Notes: generated from the sequence alone by a model not told the origin. Positions 16,635 to 26,076 are shown, counted from the first letter of the stretch. The stretch is 64,000 nucleotides of DNA from Chitinibacter bivalviorum (GCF_013403565.1 NZ_CP058627.1:806001-870000), one strand, 5' to 3'. A program made the numbers and translations.

Positions 16635-17398
16635 GCTTATTACAAGCGCAAAATTTGAGCTTAAAGCAGGGCGATCGTGAGCTGATTTGCAATTTGAATC
16701 TACAAATTAGCGCAGGCGAGGCGTGGATTGTGCTCGGTGAAAATGGCTGCGGCAAAAGTACGCTGTTGTCCAGCTTGGCGGGCTGGTTTAAGCCAAGTGC
16801 GGGGCAGGTACTACTGGGAGGTGTGCCAATGCAGCAAGTTGCACCTCTTCAGCGTGCGAAACAGCTTGCGTGGCAAACACAGCAAGATGAATGCCCATTT
16901 CCTTTGACTGTGTTAGAAAAAACGCTCACCGGTCGCCATCCGCATCTGAGCCGCTGGGAATGGGAAAGCGCGGCCGATCTGGCGCTGGCGCAGCAGCAAC
17001 TGGCAAGGTTGGATTTGCAGGGTTTTGCCGAGCGCGATCTGGCAAGCCTGTCTGGCGGCGAGCGCCGCCGCGTTTCGCTGGCGACTGCACTCACCCAGCA
17101 AGCGCCATTGATGTTGCTCGACGAGCCGCTCTCGCAACTCGATCTGCGCCATCAGCAACAAGCACTCGCGGTGCTGCGCGAAGAGCTTGCCGCAGGCCGA
17201 AGTATCGTAATGGTCAGCCACGACCCCAATCACGCCGCACAACTGGCGACACACGCCTTGCTATTATTCGGTGATGGCACGTGGAGTGCTGGGGTATTGG
17301 TTGAAACATTAAATACAAAATTGCTTAGCAGGCTATACCATCATCCCGTATCTGCAATAGAGCAAAATGGCAGCAGCTGGTTTGTGCCGATGAGATGA
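16631..17398 (+). CDS. btuD: Vitamin B12 ABC transporter ATP-binding protein
   Basis: 255-aa ATPase. Walker A GENGCGKST is at residues 36-44, signature LSGGERRR at 140-147, Walker B LLDEP at 162-166, and the switch His in VSHDPNHA about residue 197. The start is ATG 16631, overlapping the btuC stop (ATGA); a longer upstream frame is only btuC read out of frame. It is the last gene of the cobalamin cluster. No hairpin terminator is evident immediately after the stop. Confidence 0.94.
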   Translation: MSLLQAQNLSLKQGDRELICNLNLQISAGEAWIVLGENGCGKSTLLSSLAGWFKPSAGQVLLGGVPMQQVAPLQRAKQLAWQTQQDECPFPLTVLEKTLTGRHPHLSRWEWESAADLALAQQQLARLDLQGFAERDLASLSGGERRRVSLATALTQQAPLMLLDEPLSQLDLRHQQQALAVLREELAAGRSIVMVSHDPNHAAQLATHALLLFGDGTWSAGVLVETLNTKLLSRLYHHPVSAIEQNGSSWFVPMR

Positions 17399-17738
17399 AG
17401 TTGTGAGCGGGTATCTGACACGTAGCAGCAATATGACAATAGAAAGCTGGGATGTCCCAAAAGTGTTGTTCATATAAGGCCTTGAATTGCACTTTCCTGT
17501 TTTTTTAAGTACGCCTACGCAATGATTCTCGGCTTGCTGACTTTATTTTATTCATGTTGCGATTTAAGCATTTTCCTAGTCGCAAAGAGGATCTATATTG
17601 GTCATTGTTGCGTGTCATCCGTTTAGAATTTGCAGTATTTGATTCAAACTTTGCAGCCAATTCAAGCATCGCATTATGTATATGAATGTGGGGTTTTATG
17701 GGATCTGCAGCTTATTTTGCTATCTAGGTGAAGTTGAT
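17399..17738. other. Intergenic stretch without recognised features
   Basis: About 340 bp, AT-richer than the genes on either side, between btuD and the amidohydrolase remnant. No tRNA, clear terminator, repeat or believable coding frame was found. It may hold the terminator of the cobalamin operon in a form not visible by eye. Confidence 0.4.
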
Positions 17739-18127
17739 ATGTATCGCTCCATATTTACTTTGATTTTCTCCAGCCTGCTTGCTGGGACTGCACAAGCTCA
17801 AACCTTGTCCTTGCAAGATGCAGCAGGTGAAATTGCAAATCAGTCGCGCAAACCACGATCTATACAGCCAACACTTTCATTACGATGAATCCTTTGCAAC
17901 CACGTGCCGAGGCCATTGCCGTTCGCGATGGCAAATTTATCGCGATTGGCTCGCAAGCCGAAGTCGCTCGCCTGGCGGGCAGTTCAGCACGGATCGATAA
18001 AACGTTTGCCGGTAAAGTCAAACCGACCACTTTGCCGGCATTAAAACCGCAAGCGGCAGCGAGCGACTTGCAACAAGAGAGCACGCAAACCTTAGTCGCC
18101 TTGGTATCACATAAGCATGATCACTAA
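17739..18127 (+). pseudogene. Decayed exported amidohydrolase (YtcJ-like) N-terminal fragment
   Basis: ATG 17739 opens a clean signal peptide (MYRSIFTLIFSSLLAGTAQA), but the frame ends at 17888. A second frame, open from about 17831, reads TTIYTANTFITMNPLQPRAE, then AIAVRDGKFIAIGSQAEVA and RLAGSSARI, which is the standard first beta-sandwich segment of metal-dependent amidohydrolases of the YtcJ type. It runs without the metal-binding barrel to a stop at 18127. So a signal peptide and an N-terminal segment lie in different frames and more than 400 residues are missing. The best reading is a frameshifted, internally deleted gene. The tail after FAGKV does not match the family. Confidence 0.65.
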
Positions 18128-18235
18128 TTAGCATAAACTTCTAATCATTAATACTCGCCATTTTACGACATCATGATGCTATGGGGCCCTGAAATGGCGT
18201 GAAAGTGAGTAGCAACATCACAAGGAGAGAACTGG

Positions 18236-19006
18236 ATGAAATTACCGTTCAAATTGCTTGGCATGGCCTTGTTACCAATCACCGCCGTATCAGGAGCAAC
18301 CGGCGAAGCCCCCGTAGATTCAAACATTAATCCTGTCGTGATAAGTAAATTGGTAGAGACGGGGGACTACCTTCGTTCGCTCACGCGCTTTCAGGTCGAT
18401 GCTGATATAACACAGGATTTGGTGCTCGATAACGGCCAGAAGGTCAAAATTCATGGCAAAACCAGCATGAAGGTCAATCACCTTCAGCAAATCAGCTCCA
18501 GCATTGAAAGCGACCGCCTTAATCGGAAATTTTATTACGATGGTAAAAGCATCACCCAGTATGCACCGAAGCAAGGCTATTTTGCGACAGTGCCTGCAAG
18601 TAATAATGTTTACGATGCATTACACCAACTCGAAAGCGAATATGGACTGCAAGTACCGCTCGAAGACTTATTCCAACTGGGACGCGATGCTAAACAGCTC
18701 GATAAATTAACCGTGGCGGCATATGTAGGCCCAACGCAGATTAACGGTCAGCTATGCGACCATATGGCATTTCGCCAAGAAGGCGTTGATTGGCAGCTTT
18801 GGCTCAGCCGCAGCAAACCCGCGTTACCCTGCAAACTGTCGATTGTCAGTACAGATGAAGCTGCGCAACCTGAATATGTAGTTGAGTATCACTGGAAGAT
18901 GAAACCTACTTTCAAAGAAAGTGATTTCAAGTTCAAACCAGGTAAACATGACCAAGCTATTCCGCTGAAAAAAGTCGGTGAACAGGGGGAGAAAAATGAA
19001 CAATAA
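18236..19006 (+). CDS. DUF2092-family exported protein
   Basis: 256 aa with a probable signal peptide (about 1-20, MKLPFKLLGMALLPITAVSG). The body, LVETGDYLRSLTRFQVDADI through KPTFKESDFKFKPG, fits DUF2092, a beta-rich periplasmic family with an outer-membrane-lipoprotein-sorting (LolA/LppX-like) appearance. Its function is not established. AAGGAGAG precedes the ATG. The next gene begins inside its last 11 bases, so the two exported proteins are probably made together. Confidence 0.75.
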   Translation: MKLPFKLLGMALLPITAVSGATGEAPVDSNINPVVISKLVETGDYLRSLTRFQVDADITQDLVLDNGQKVKIHGKTSMKVNHLQQISSSIESDRLNRKFYYDGKSITQYAPKQGYFATVPASNNVYDALHQLESEYGLQVPLEDLFQLGRDAKQLDKLTVAAYVGPTQINGQLCDHMAFRQEGVDWQLWLSRSKPALPCKLSIVSTDEAAQPEYVVEYHWKMKPTFKESDFKFKPGKHDQAIPLKKVGEQGEKNEQ

Positions 19007-19547
19007 TCGGTCGAAGCTAACAATCTGCGGCGTATTGGCTACTTCATTGATGGTCATTGGGATGCCCAATGCGCAGGCGCGACTCGAAGCTACAGGCAAG
19101 GCTCGCCCAAGTATTGGCCGAGTTTCTCCGGCCAAAGCGGAACGCCCAACAATTCAGCGTCCCGTTAATCAGGGCGCAAAACTCAATCAGCGAGACCGTG
19201 CAAATCATAAGCGCAATATGAATGCCAACAATGGCCATCGCAATATTAATATCAACAATAGCCACGATATTGATATCAATGTTGATCGCGGCGGTGGCTG
19301 GGGCCACCACCATGATCGCTGGGATGATGACGATGATTGGAATGTAGGCCGGGCCGTTGCGACCACCGTAGCGGTAACCACCACTGCGGCAATAATCGGT
19401 TCGATCATTCGTGCCAATCAATTACCAACAAATTGTGTGCAAATTGTTAATCGTGGCACGAGCTTTTTGCAGTGTGGTAATACATGGTATCAGCCCCAAT
19501 ATAGCGGGCCAGATATTACTTATATCGTAGTTAACCCACCGTATTAG
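18996..19547 (+). CDS. Small exported protein rich in Asn, His and Asp
   Basis: 183 aa, signal peptide about 1-28 ending PNAQA. The mature region is low-complexity: NGHRNININNSHDIDIN, then a GGGWGHHHDRWDDDDDW stretch, then a hydrophobic segment (VATTVAVTTTAAIIGSIIRA) and a C-terminal module with two Cys (NCVQIVN, FLQCGNTWYQPQY, TYIVVNPPY). I do not know a function. The same kind of C-terminal module occurs in many short exported proteobacterial proteins, often beside DUF2092 genes (memory only). The ATG at 18996 overlaps the DUF2092 gene, with GGGGGAGAAAA before it. A terminator follows. Confidence 0.75.
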   Translation: MNNNRSKLTICGVLATSLMVIGMPNAQARLEATGKARPSIGRVSPAKAERPTIQRPVNQGAKLNQRDRANHKRNMNANNGHRNININNSHDIDINVDRGGGWGHHHDRWDDDDDWNVGRAVATTVAVTTTAAIIGSIIRANQLPTNCVQIVNRGTSFLQCGNTWYQPQYSGPDITYIVVNPPY

Positions 19548-19561
19548 ATTGATCAGGATAG

Positions 19562-19588
19562 GCCTACCTACCTCAGTAGGTAGGCTTT
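19562..19588 (+). terminator. Rho-independent terminator
   Basis: A perfect 10-bp stem GCCTACCTAC / GTAGGTAGGC with loop CTCA is followed by TTT, 15 bases after the stop of the Asn/His-rich protein gene. Confidence 0.8.
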
Positions 19589-19734
19589 GAATGTATATTT
19601 TGATTTGCCGACCTTTGGGCAAGTAAAATCATTTTTAGTAGGAATTTCCGTGTAGATCGAACGGCATATATTCTCGTTAAAAATCAAAGTTGCAAAGATT
19701 AGGTTGCGCACCATTTAAATAAATCCAAGCATCA

Positions 19735-19752
19735 GCCACAAAGTTTTGTGGC
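19735..19752. other. Perfect palindrome upstream of the HD-GYP gene
   Basis: GCCACAAAGTTTTGTGGC has 8-bp arms around a two-base centre, in the 250-bp AT-rich region before the HD-GYP gene. No T-run follows, so an operator is as likely as a structural role. The rest of the gap shows nothing else. Confidence 0.3.
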
Positions 19753-19838
19753 AACTCAATTGAATATTAGTAGAATGATGCGATTCGTTATTTTTTATCG
19801 CTATTCAAAAAAAATGCATTACAGCAAAGAAATTTAAT

Positions 19839-22757
19839 ATGCAAAACGACATAACAAACCGAATTCCATTCTACATTCATATTTCCTACCTCTTTGTTGC
19901 GCTACTGGTGGGGTTTGCCTTGTTAAGCGGTTGGAATCAATATCGCTCCAGCAGTTTAATTTTGAAAACCGCGGCTGATCAGCAGTTTGGCTTGGCGGCC
20001 AAATCAACCGCAGAAGAAGTTGAGCAGATTTACCAAAGCGGCGCACGCACCGCGCAGCTCTTGTCTGAGCAACGTTTAATGAATGCCACGACGCTGGATG
20101 AGCGGCTGGATAGCTTGAAATATCTAACGACCTCGCTCAGTTACAATCCGGCCGTCATTGCACACTACATTGGCTACGAAACGGGCGATTTCTTTCTGGT
20201 TCGCATTTACCGTGGCCATCCGGCGATGACTAAGCGTTTTAACCCGCCAAAAAATACGCTGTGGATCGTACAGAGCGTTAGCCACTCTACGGGTCAAGCC
20301 ATTGGCGAATATCTATTTTACGATCAAGCGCTCAAATTAATCGAACGGCGCGTTGATCCTAAATATGATTTCGATCCACGTACGCGTGATTGGTACAAGG
20401 CTAAAAGCACTCCTGGTCAATTATTAATTACCGATCCATATTATTTTTCTGCTAGTGGACTGGTTGGTATTTCATTCTCACAGCAAACCGCAAACCAAAA
20501 AGGCGTGGTTGGCAGTGATGTTCGCTTGGAGCGCATTAATGATTTTTTACTGCGCCATCGCATCACCCCTGATACACGCCTCGCTTTGATTGATTCGGAG
20601 CAGCGGGTGATCTCTTCGCATAAAGGTACGCCAGATTTAATCAAAGAAGCCGATGGTCAACTGCGGCTACCCAAATTAGTGAGTTTTGACGCTCCTGTTT
20701 TGAAAAAACTCTTGGGTTTACCGCAAGGTAAAGCGGGCAATGCCAGTACATTTGCGACCGACAGCGGTGAAGATTGGGAAGGATTAACAACACAAATTAA
20801 TTTACCCAATGGCAAAAAGCTAACGCTACTGATGGCGACACCCCACCAAGAGTTACTTAGCGCAGCAATTGCCGAGCGCAATCAAAGTATCTGGGTTGCT
20901 GCGCTGTTAATTGCATTTGGCGTGGTGCTGGCCATTTGGATGGCACACAAAGCCTCCAAACCCATTAATGCTTTAACAGAGGAAGTGCAAAAAATTGAGC
21001 AATTTCAATTTGATGAGGCGGTCGATGTTAATACCAATATCACTGAAATTGCACGCCTAGCTCATGGTCTGGGTGGTATGAAACAAACCATTTCCCGCTT
21101 TATGTCGCTCTCGCAAGCGCTGGCGGCAGAAAAAAACTTCAGCCGCCTGCAGGCCAAAATTCTGGATGAATTGGGCGCAGTCAGCCAAGCTAACGGCGGC
21201 GTAATTTATATTGCGCATAATCAGCAAGGCACGATAGAGCTCGAATCAACACAGTTTTTTTGGCATGGCCCAGCTCAAGCCGCGCACCCGGGAGCTGAAA
21301 ACATCAATATGGCGAGCAATCACACGGTTGCCACGGCTTTGCGTGCGCAAGAAATACTGAAAACCGTGAGTGCTGCCGAATTTAGTCGGGATTTTCCGCT
21401 CTTGCCACCCATTGAGCGCTCACTCACACAACTGACTTTACCGCTTAGCAATCGCGACGGCGTACTGGTTGGCGCGTTGGCATTGGCGATTGATGAAAGT
21501 AAGAAACCGAGCGCAGATTTACTCGCTTTTGTACAAACCATTGCTGCCACCGCTGCCGTCGCCGTTGATACGCAACGCTTGGTGAATGAGCAAAAAGTAT
21601 TGTTGGAAGCCTTTATTCAACTGATTGCCGGTGCAATTGATGCCAAAAGCCTATACACCGGCGGTCATTGTCAGCGCGTGCCCGAACTGACCAAAATGCT
21701 CGCCCGTGCAGCAGAAAAGCAAACCGAAGGACAGTTTGCCGACTTCAAGCTTAACGAAGACCAGTGGGAAGAGCTGCACATCGCCGCGTGGTTGCACGAT
21801 TGCGGTAAGGTGACGACACCTGAATACGTGGTAGATAAAGCCACCAAACTTGAAACATTGTATGATCGGATCCATGAAGTACGGATGCGCTTTGAAGTGC
21901 TTAAACGCGATGCCGAAGTGCGTTGCTGGCAGGCGATTGCCGCAGGTGGCAAGACTGATGAACTACAAGCGCAATTGGCTAGCGAATGGGCCGAACTCGA
22001 TGCAGAATTTGCTTTTATTGCGACCTGTAATGAAGGTGGCGAATTTATGGCCCCCGATAAAATCGAGCGACTTAAGCAAATCGCCGCCCGTACTTGGCAG
22101 CGCACTTTATCTGATCGTATTGGCATTGCGCATGAAGAAAAAGAGCGCAAACAGCGCACGCCCGAATCCGACCTGCCTGTTTCCGAGCTGTTGTTGGCTG
22201 ATAAACCTGAGCATATCTTGCTGCGCGCCGAGCGCGACAAGCTGGGTGACGACAACCCTTGGGGCTTTAAGGTGAAAGTGCCTGAGCACATGTATAACCG
22301 TGGAGAGCTTTATAATCTTGGCGTTGCGCGAGGTACCCTCTCAGAAGAAGAACGCTACAAGATTAATGAGCACATTATTCAGACCATTGTCATGCTGGAA
22401 AAACTTCCCTTCCCGCGCCATTTGCAACGTGTGCCAGAAATCGCCGGCGGCCACCATGAAAAAATGGACGGCAGCGGTTACCCAAAACGTTTGAAGCGCG
22501 ATGAAATGAGCCCAGCCGCCCGCATGATGGCGATTGCCGATATTTTTGAAGCACTCACCGCGGTCGATAGGCCGTATAAAAAAGGTAAAACGCTGTCGGA
22601 GGCGATTAAAATCATGGGCTTTATGGTGAAAGACCAGCATATTGACGTGGATTTATTCCGGCTGTTTTTGCAAGAAGGCCTGCATCTTGAATATGCTCAG
22701 CGCTTTATGAAGCCCGAGCAGATCGATGAAGTTGATATTTCCAGCTATCTCGCCTGA
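19839..22757 (+). CDS. Membrane receptor with dCache, HAMP, GAF-like and HD-GYP domains
   Basis: 972-aa c-di-GMP phosphodiesterase candidate. Helix 1 (about 12-32) and helix 2 (about 350-368) flank a periplasmic dCache-like sensor, with DFDPRTRDWYKAK and ITDPYYFSASGLVGISFSQ. A HAMP-like segment (about 370-425), a GAF-like region (about 435-580), and the HD-GYP domain follow: GGHCQRVPEL at 608-617, HDCGK at 653-657, HHEKMDGSGYP at 872-882, then ARMMAIADIFEALTAVDRPYK. HD and GYP motifs are intact, but about 215 residues separate them where some 60 are usual, so the domain carries a large helical insert. The stop overlaps the lapG ATG (TGATG), implying it acts on the LapGD switch. Confidence 0.9.
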   Translation: MQNDITNRIPFYIHISYLFVALLVGFALLSGWNQYRSSSLILKTAADQQFGLAAKSTAEEVEQIYQSGARTAQLLSEQRLMNATTLDERLDSLKYLTTSLSYNPAVIAHYIGYETGDFFLVRIYRGHPAMTKRFNPPKNTLWIVQSVSHSTGQAIGEYLFYDQALKLIERRVDPKYDFDPRTRDWYKAKSTPGQLLITDPYYFSASGLVGISFSQQTANQKGVVGSDVRLERINDFLLRHRITPDTRLALIDSEQRVISSHKGTPDLIKEADGQLRLPKLVSFDAPVLKKLLGLPQGKAGNASTFATDSGEDWEGLTTQINLPNGKKLTLLMATPHQELLSAAIAERNQSIWVAALLIAFGVVLAIWMAHKASKPINALTEEVQKIEQFQFDEAVDVNTNITEIARLAHGLGGMKQTISRFMSLSQALAAEKNFSRLQAKILDELGAVSQANGGVIYIAHNQQGTIELESTQFFWHGPAQAAHPGAENINMASNHTVATALRAQEILKTVSAAEFSRDFPLLPPIERSLTQLTLPLSNRDGVLVGALALAIDESKKPSADLLAFVQTIAATAAVAVDTQRLVNEQKVLLEAFIQLIAGAIDAKSLYTGGHCQRVPELTKMLARAAEKQTEGQFADFKLNEDQWEELHIAAWLHDCGKVTTPEYVVDKATKLETLYDRIHEVRMRFEVLKRDAEVRCWQAIAAGGKTDELQAQLASEWAELDAEFAFIATCNEGGEFMAPDKIERLKQIAARTWQRTLSDRIGIAHEEKERKQRTPESDLPVSELLLADKPEHILLRAERDKLGDDNPWGFKVKVPEHMYNRGELYNLGVARGTLSEEERYKINEHIIQTIVMLEKLPFPRHLQRVPEIAGGHHEKMDGSGYPKRLKRDEMSPAARMMAIADIFEALTAVDRPYKKGKTLSEAIKIMGFMVKDQHIDVDLFRLFLQEGLHLEYAQRFMKPEQIDEVDISSYLA

Positions 22758-23473
22758 TGACGCACCTTATGGTTAGAAGAAAAACCCACATCATATTGCT
22801 TCAATTGATCACCGCTCGGCGCTTGATATTCGCAGCACTGCTGTGTGTGCTGATTCAGGCTTTGCCTGCCAGATCGGGCTGGGATTTTGATAAACTCGTC
22901 AAAATGGCTCAGCAGCGCTACGGTGCCAATGCAAGCAAGCTGATGAGTGAGACACAGCAGTTACTTGCTAGCAGTAAAACCCTGGCTGAACCCGATAAGC
23001 TCAAGCGAGTAAACGAGTTTTTCAACCGGCGTTTTCAGTTTCAGGATGATATGACTATCTGGCAACAAGCCGATTACTGGGCTTCGCCACTGGAAATGGT
23101 GGGAAAAGGTGCGGGTGATTGCGAAGACTTTGCCATTATCAAGTACTTTGCACTCAAAGAGTTGGGCGTGGCGGCCGAAAAGCTGCGCATGAGCTACGTA
23201 AAAGCTAAAATTGGTGGCGCTAGTAGCACCGTAACACAGGCGCATATGGTGCTCACTTATTACCCAACGCCCGATGCCGAACCACTGATTTTAGATAATC
23301 TGATTACCGACATCCGTCCTGCTAGCCGCCGAGCTGACTTGGTCCCCGTGTTTAGTTTTAACAGCGAAGGTATTTTTGCTGGCAGCGGCAATCAGCCTTC
23401 TGGCTCGATTGATAGATTATCACGCTGGAAAGATGTTTTGCTGCGCATGCAAGCCGATGGCATTGAATTTTAA
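22757..23473 (+). CDS. lapG: LapG-type periplasmic cysteine protease
   Basis: 238-aa bacterial transglutaminase-like cysteine protease. An N-terminal hydrophobic stretch (about 20-38, RRLIFAALLCVLIQALPARS) should export it. The catalytic triad is visible as C122 in GAGDCEDFA, H163 in QAHMVL and D180 in LDNL, with the usual WQQADYWASPLE and RFQFQDDM before it. LapG cleaves the N-terminus of large RTX adhesins and releases them from the surface unless LapD holds it. It overlaps the HD-GYP gene by one base and is 12 bases before lapD. No LapA-like adhesin is in this window. Confidence 0.92.
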   Translation: MTHLMVRRKTHIILLQLITARRLIFAALLCVLIQALPARSGWDFDKLVKMAQQRYGANASKLMSETQQLLASSKTLAEPDKLKRVNEFFNRRFQFQDDMTIWQQADYWASPLEMVGKGAGDCEDFAIIKYFALKELGVAAEKLRMSYVKAKIGGASSTVTQAHMVLTYYPTPDAEPLILDNLITDIRPASRRADLVPVFSFNSEGIFAGSGNQPSGSIDRLSRWKDVLLRMQADGIEF

Positions 23474-23485
23474 GGGAAACATTAT

Positions 23486-25399
23486 ATGTCTTTATTCCGC
23501 CAAGTTTGGCTGATGATCATTGCCTCTGCCGTCATGGCATTTATTGTGGCTTTGCTCGTTAGTACATTGAGTGCGCGCGACTATTTACAAACTCAGCTCT
23601 ACACGCAAAGCAGTGACAACGCCTCATCGCTCGCACTATCAATATCACAGCAGGCCAATGACCCCGCAATGATCGAGTTAATGAGTAACGCACTGTTTGA
23701 CTCTGGGCATTTTGAGTTGATTCGCATTACCGATCCGCACGGCAAAATCATCAATGAATTGCACAATAAAGACTTGCCTAGCGACGTGCCAAGCTGGTTT
23801 ATTGCGCGCTTTCCAATTAGTGTCAGTGTAGGGACGGCGTTAATTACGAATGGCTGGAAGCAGGCTGGCAAAGTAGAAATTCAAGCGCATTCTCGTTTTG
23901 CATATGAATCGCTTTGGAAAAGTGCCCAAAAACTTTTCATCTGGATGCTACTAGGGGGTATTGCTACAGGGGCTTTGATGCACATTGTATTACGTCGCAT
24001 ACGTGCCCCAATACTACAAATCATGGCGCAAGCCGCCGCGATTAGTGAGCGCCGCTTTATCAATGTACCGCAACCACGTTACATCGAATTACGCCCAATG
24101 GCAGACGCAATGAATAGCATGGTCGACCGAGTGAAAGCCATGCTGGACGAGCAAACCGCGCATATCGAAGAACTAAAACGTGACGCCAATCGCGACCCCG
24201 TCACCGGCCTTGCTAATCGCAGCTTTTTTATGGGCCGGCTAGCCGATGCACTTAGCAGTGAAGAAAGTTTGCCGCTTGGTGTGCTGTATATGCTGCGCTT
24301 GAAGGATCTGGCTGGGATTAACCGCGATTTAGGCCGACAAGCTACCGATAAACTTCTGACCGAATTGGCGACCGAACTGGCTCATCACGCGGACAGTAAC
24401 GAAGGCTGGCAAGCTGCGCGGCTAAATGGTTCTGATTTTGTCCTATTTGCACCTGGACAAGAATTGCAAGCGGACTTTGCCGAGAAACTATTGGGCAGTA
24501 TTGCTGCACTGGCACCCACTCTGTCCAATTTCATCGCCTTGGGATATAGCTCCTACGCTCAAGGCGATGGTATTGGCGCAGTATTAAGCCGAACCGACGG
24601 TGCCTTAGCGCAAGCTGAATCCCAAATGCAAAACAATGTCGCAGCTGCTGCATATGCGGCGATCAAAGCAAGCCGTCCGAATGATGAATGGCTTCAGATT
24701 TTACAAAAAGCGATCGAGGCACAGCACTTTGTCGCAGCCAGCTTTGCCGTGCTCGATTTTAATGGTCAGTCATTGCATCAAGAAATGGTGCTTCGCCTCC
24801 CAGATCCTGCCACGGGAGAATTACAATCGGCAGGTGTGTTTATGCCGTTTGCCGCTCGATTTAATTTGCTACCAGCGCTCGATTTAGCGGCGGTGCAACT
24901 GGGGTTGAAAATGCTGTCTACGCAATCGGCCGATATTGCAATCAATATTGCGCCCCAATCCATATCGAATGTGCAGTTCCGTCGGGATTTGGCTACATTG
25001 TTAAATCAACAATCACGTGAATCTTTGATGCGTTTGTGGCTTGAAGTGAATGAAAGTGCCTTGATTGATGACTTGGAATCGCTCTCGACATTTATTACCG
25101 AAATGCGCAAATTAGGCGTCAAAGTAGGAATTGAGCATTTTGGCCGTCAAGTCGGCAGCATGCCCAAACTGTATGACTTGCCACTGTCGTACTTAAAAAT
25201 CGACAGCAGTTACATTCATGACATCGATCAGCAGTCGAACAATCAACAGCTGATTAAAGCCATCATGGCTGTGACCAAAGCACTCAACATTATGACCATC
25301 GCCGAATTGGTGCGCACCGAAGGTGAATGGAGCAAACTGCAGCAATTAGGACTTAACGGCGCAACTGGGCCAGTTACTCAATTAAAAATGAAAATATAG
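23486..25399 (+). CDS. lapD: LapD-type c-di-GMP receptor with degenerate GGDEF and EAL domains
   Basis: 637-aa inside-out signalling protein. TM1 is about 7-29, the periplasmic LapD/MoxY domain 30-145 with GWKQAG at 123-128 (the loop region that contacts LapG in studied homologues), TM2 about 150-170, then HAMP, GGDEF and EAL. GGDEF is replaced by NGSDF (314-318) and EAL by QEMVLRL (432-438), so both enzymes should be inactive, as in LapD. With c-di-GMP bound to the EAL domain, LapD sequesters LapG and adhesins stay attached. The upstream HD-GYP enzyme could lower the signal locally. Confidence 0.92.
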   Translation: MSLFRQVWLMIIASAVMAFIVALLVSTLSARDYLQTQLYTQSSDNASSLALSISQQANDPAMIELMSNALFDSGHFELIRITDPHGKIINELHNKDLPSDVPSWFIARFPISVSVGTALITNGWKQAGKVEIQAHSRFAYESLWKSAQKLFIWMLLGGIATGALMHIVLRRIRAPILQIMAQAAAISERRFINVPQPRYIELRPMADAMNSMVDRVKAMLDEQTAHIEELKRDANRDPVTGLANRSFFMGRLADALSSEESLPLGVLYMLRLKDLAGINRDLGRQATDKLLTELATELAHHADSNEGWQAARLNGSDFVLFAPGQELQADFAEKLLGSIAALAPTLSNFIALGYSSYAQGDGIGAVLSRTDGALAQAESQMQNNVAAAAYAAIKASRPNDEWLQILQKAIEAQHFVAASFAVLDFNGQSLHQEMVLRLPDPATGELQSAGVFMPFAARFNLLPALDLAAVQLGLKMLSTQSADIAINIAPQSISNVQFRRDLATLLNQQSRESLMRLWLEVNESALIDDLESLSTFITEMRKLGVKVGIEHFGRQVGSMPKLYDLPLSYLKIDSSYIHDIDQQSNNQQLIKAIMAVTKALNIMTIAELVRTEGEWSKLQQLGLNGATGPVTQLKMKI

Positions 25400-25526
25400 T
25401 TTCGATTTTTTATATACGTTGCAATTACTGTACGCCTCAAAGCAACTTTTTCTGGCAAATAATATATGAATACGTCTTTTTTAAACGCAGCTTGCTCCCG
25501 CTTGCGATCATCAGTTTCTTTGAGTC

Positions 25527-26066
25527 TTAATTTTCAGGTAGCGGCGCAGGTTTGACTTTAAATAGGCGATGAATACCGTAAAAACCCAAGATAAATAGCA
25601 GTCCCACGACGCTAAACCAAAACCAGCGCCAAAAGCTAAAGGTAGCGGCATTTGCTTCTGCTAGCTCAATGGTGGTGATATTCGGAAATTGCGACAGCAT
25701 GCTTAACCGCCAACCGTAGGATGTAATAAGTGCATCTTGCTGATGCGTTTGCAGCGAAGCGGCCTTAGCTTGCAGATCGGCTGAGTTAAATTTGAAATAG
25801 AACGGAAAACTCCAGACGGTGTCTTCATTGCGAAAGACGCGAATGTCTCGGGCGGGGTTTTCGGTGTAGATGTAATACACATCGTTTACGGGGCCATCCA
25901 TGGGATTGGTTTTGCTGATTGGCCCATCTTTGTCGGTGAGTTTGACTTCAACGCCGGTGATCTTGACGATTTGTTTTTCCGGTAAGAAATAATCCAGCCC
26001 GATTAGGCAAACGATTGCGAGGCAGGCCCAAGCGACGAGCAACATTTTTTTTAGGGTTTGGCGCAT
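25527..26066 (-). CDS. DUF1523-family membrane protein
   Basis: 179 aa with two helices: an N-terminal one (about 7-26, MLLVAWACLAIVCLIGLDYF) and one at 150-170 (WFWFSVVGLLFILGFYGIHRLF). Between them is an outside domain with VKITGVEVKLTDKDG, NDVYYIYTE, RVFRNEDTVWSFPFYFKFNS and SYGWRLSMLSQFPNITT, which is the DUF1523 pattern. Function is unknown. The ATG at 26066 is preferred; a TTG at 26078 lies on the T-run of the gpsA terminator and would add only four residues. It is convergent with lapD and probably separate from the gpsA operon. Confidence 0.8.
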   Translation of the reverse strand: MRQTLKKMLLVAWACLAIVCLIGLDYFLPEKQIVKITGVEVKLTDKDGPISKTNPMDGPVNDVYYIYTENPARDIRVFRNEDTVWSFPFYFKFNSADLQAKAASLQTHQQDALITSYGWRLSMLSQFPNITTIELAEANAATFSFWRWFWFSVVGLLFILGFYGIHRLFKVKPAPLPEN

Positions 26067-26076
26067 GGTGTAGCTC

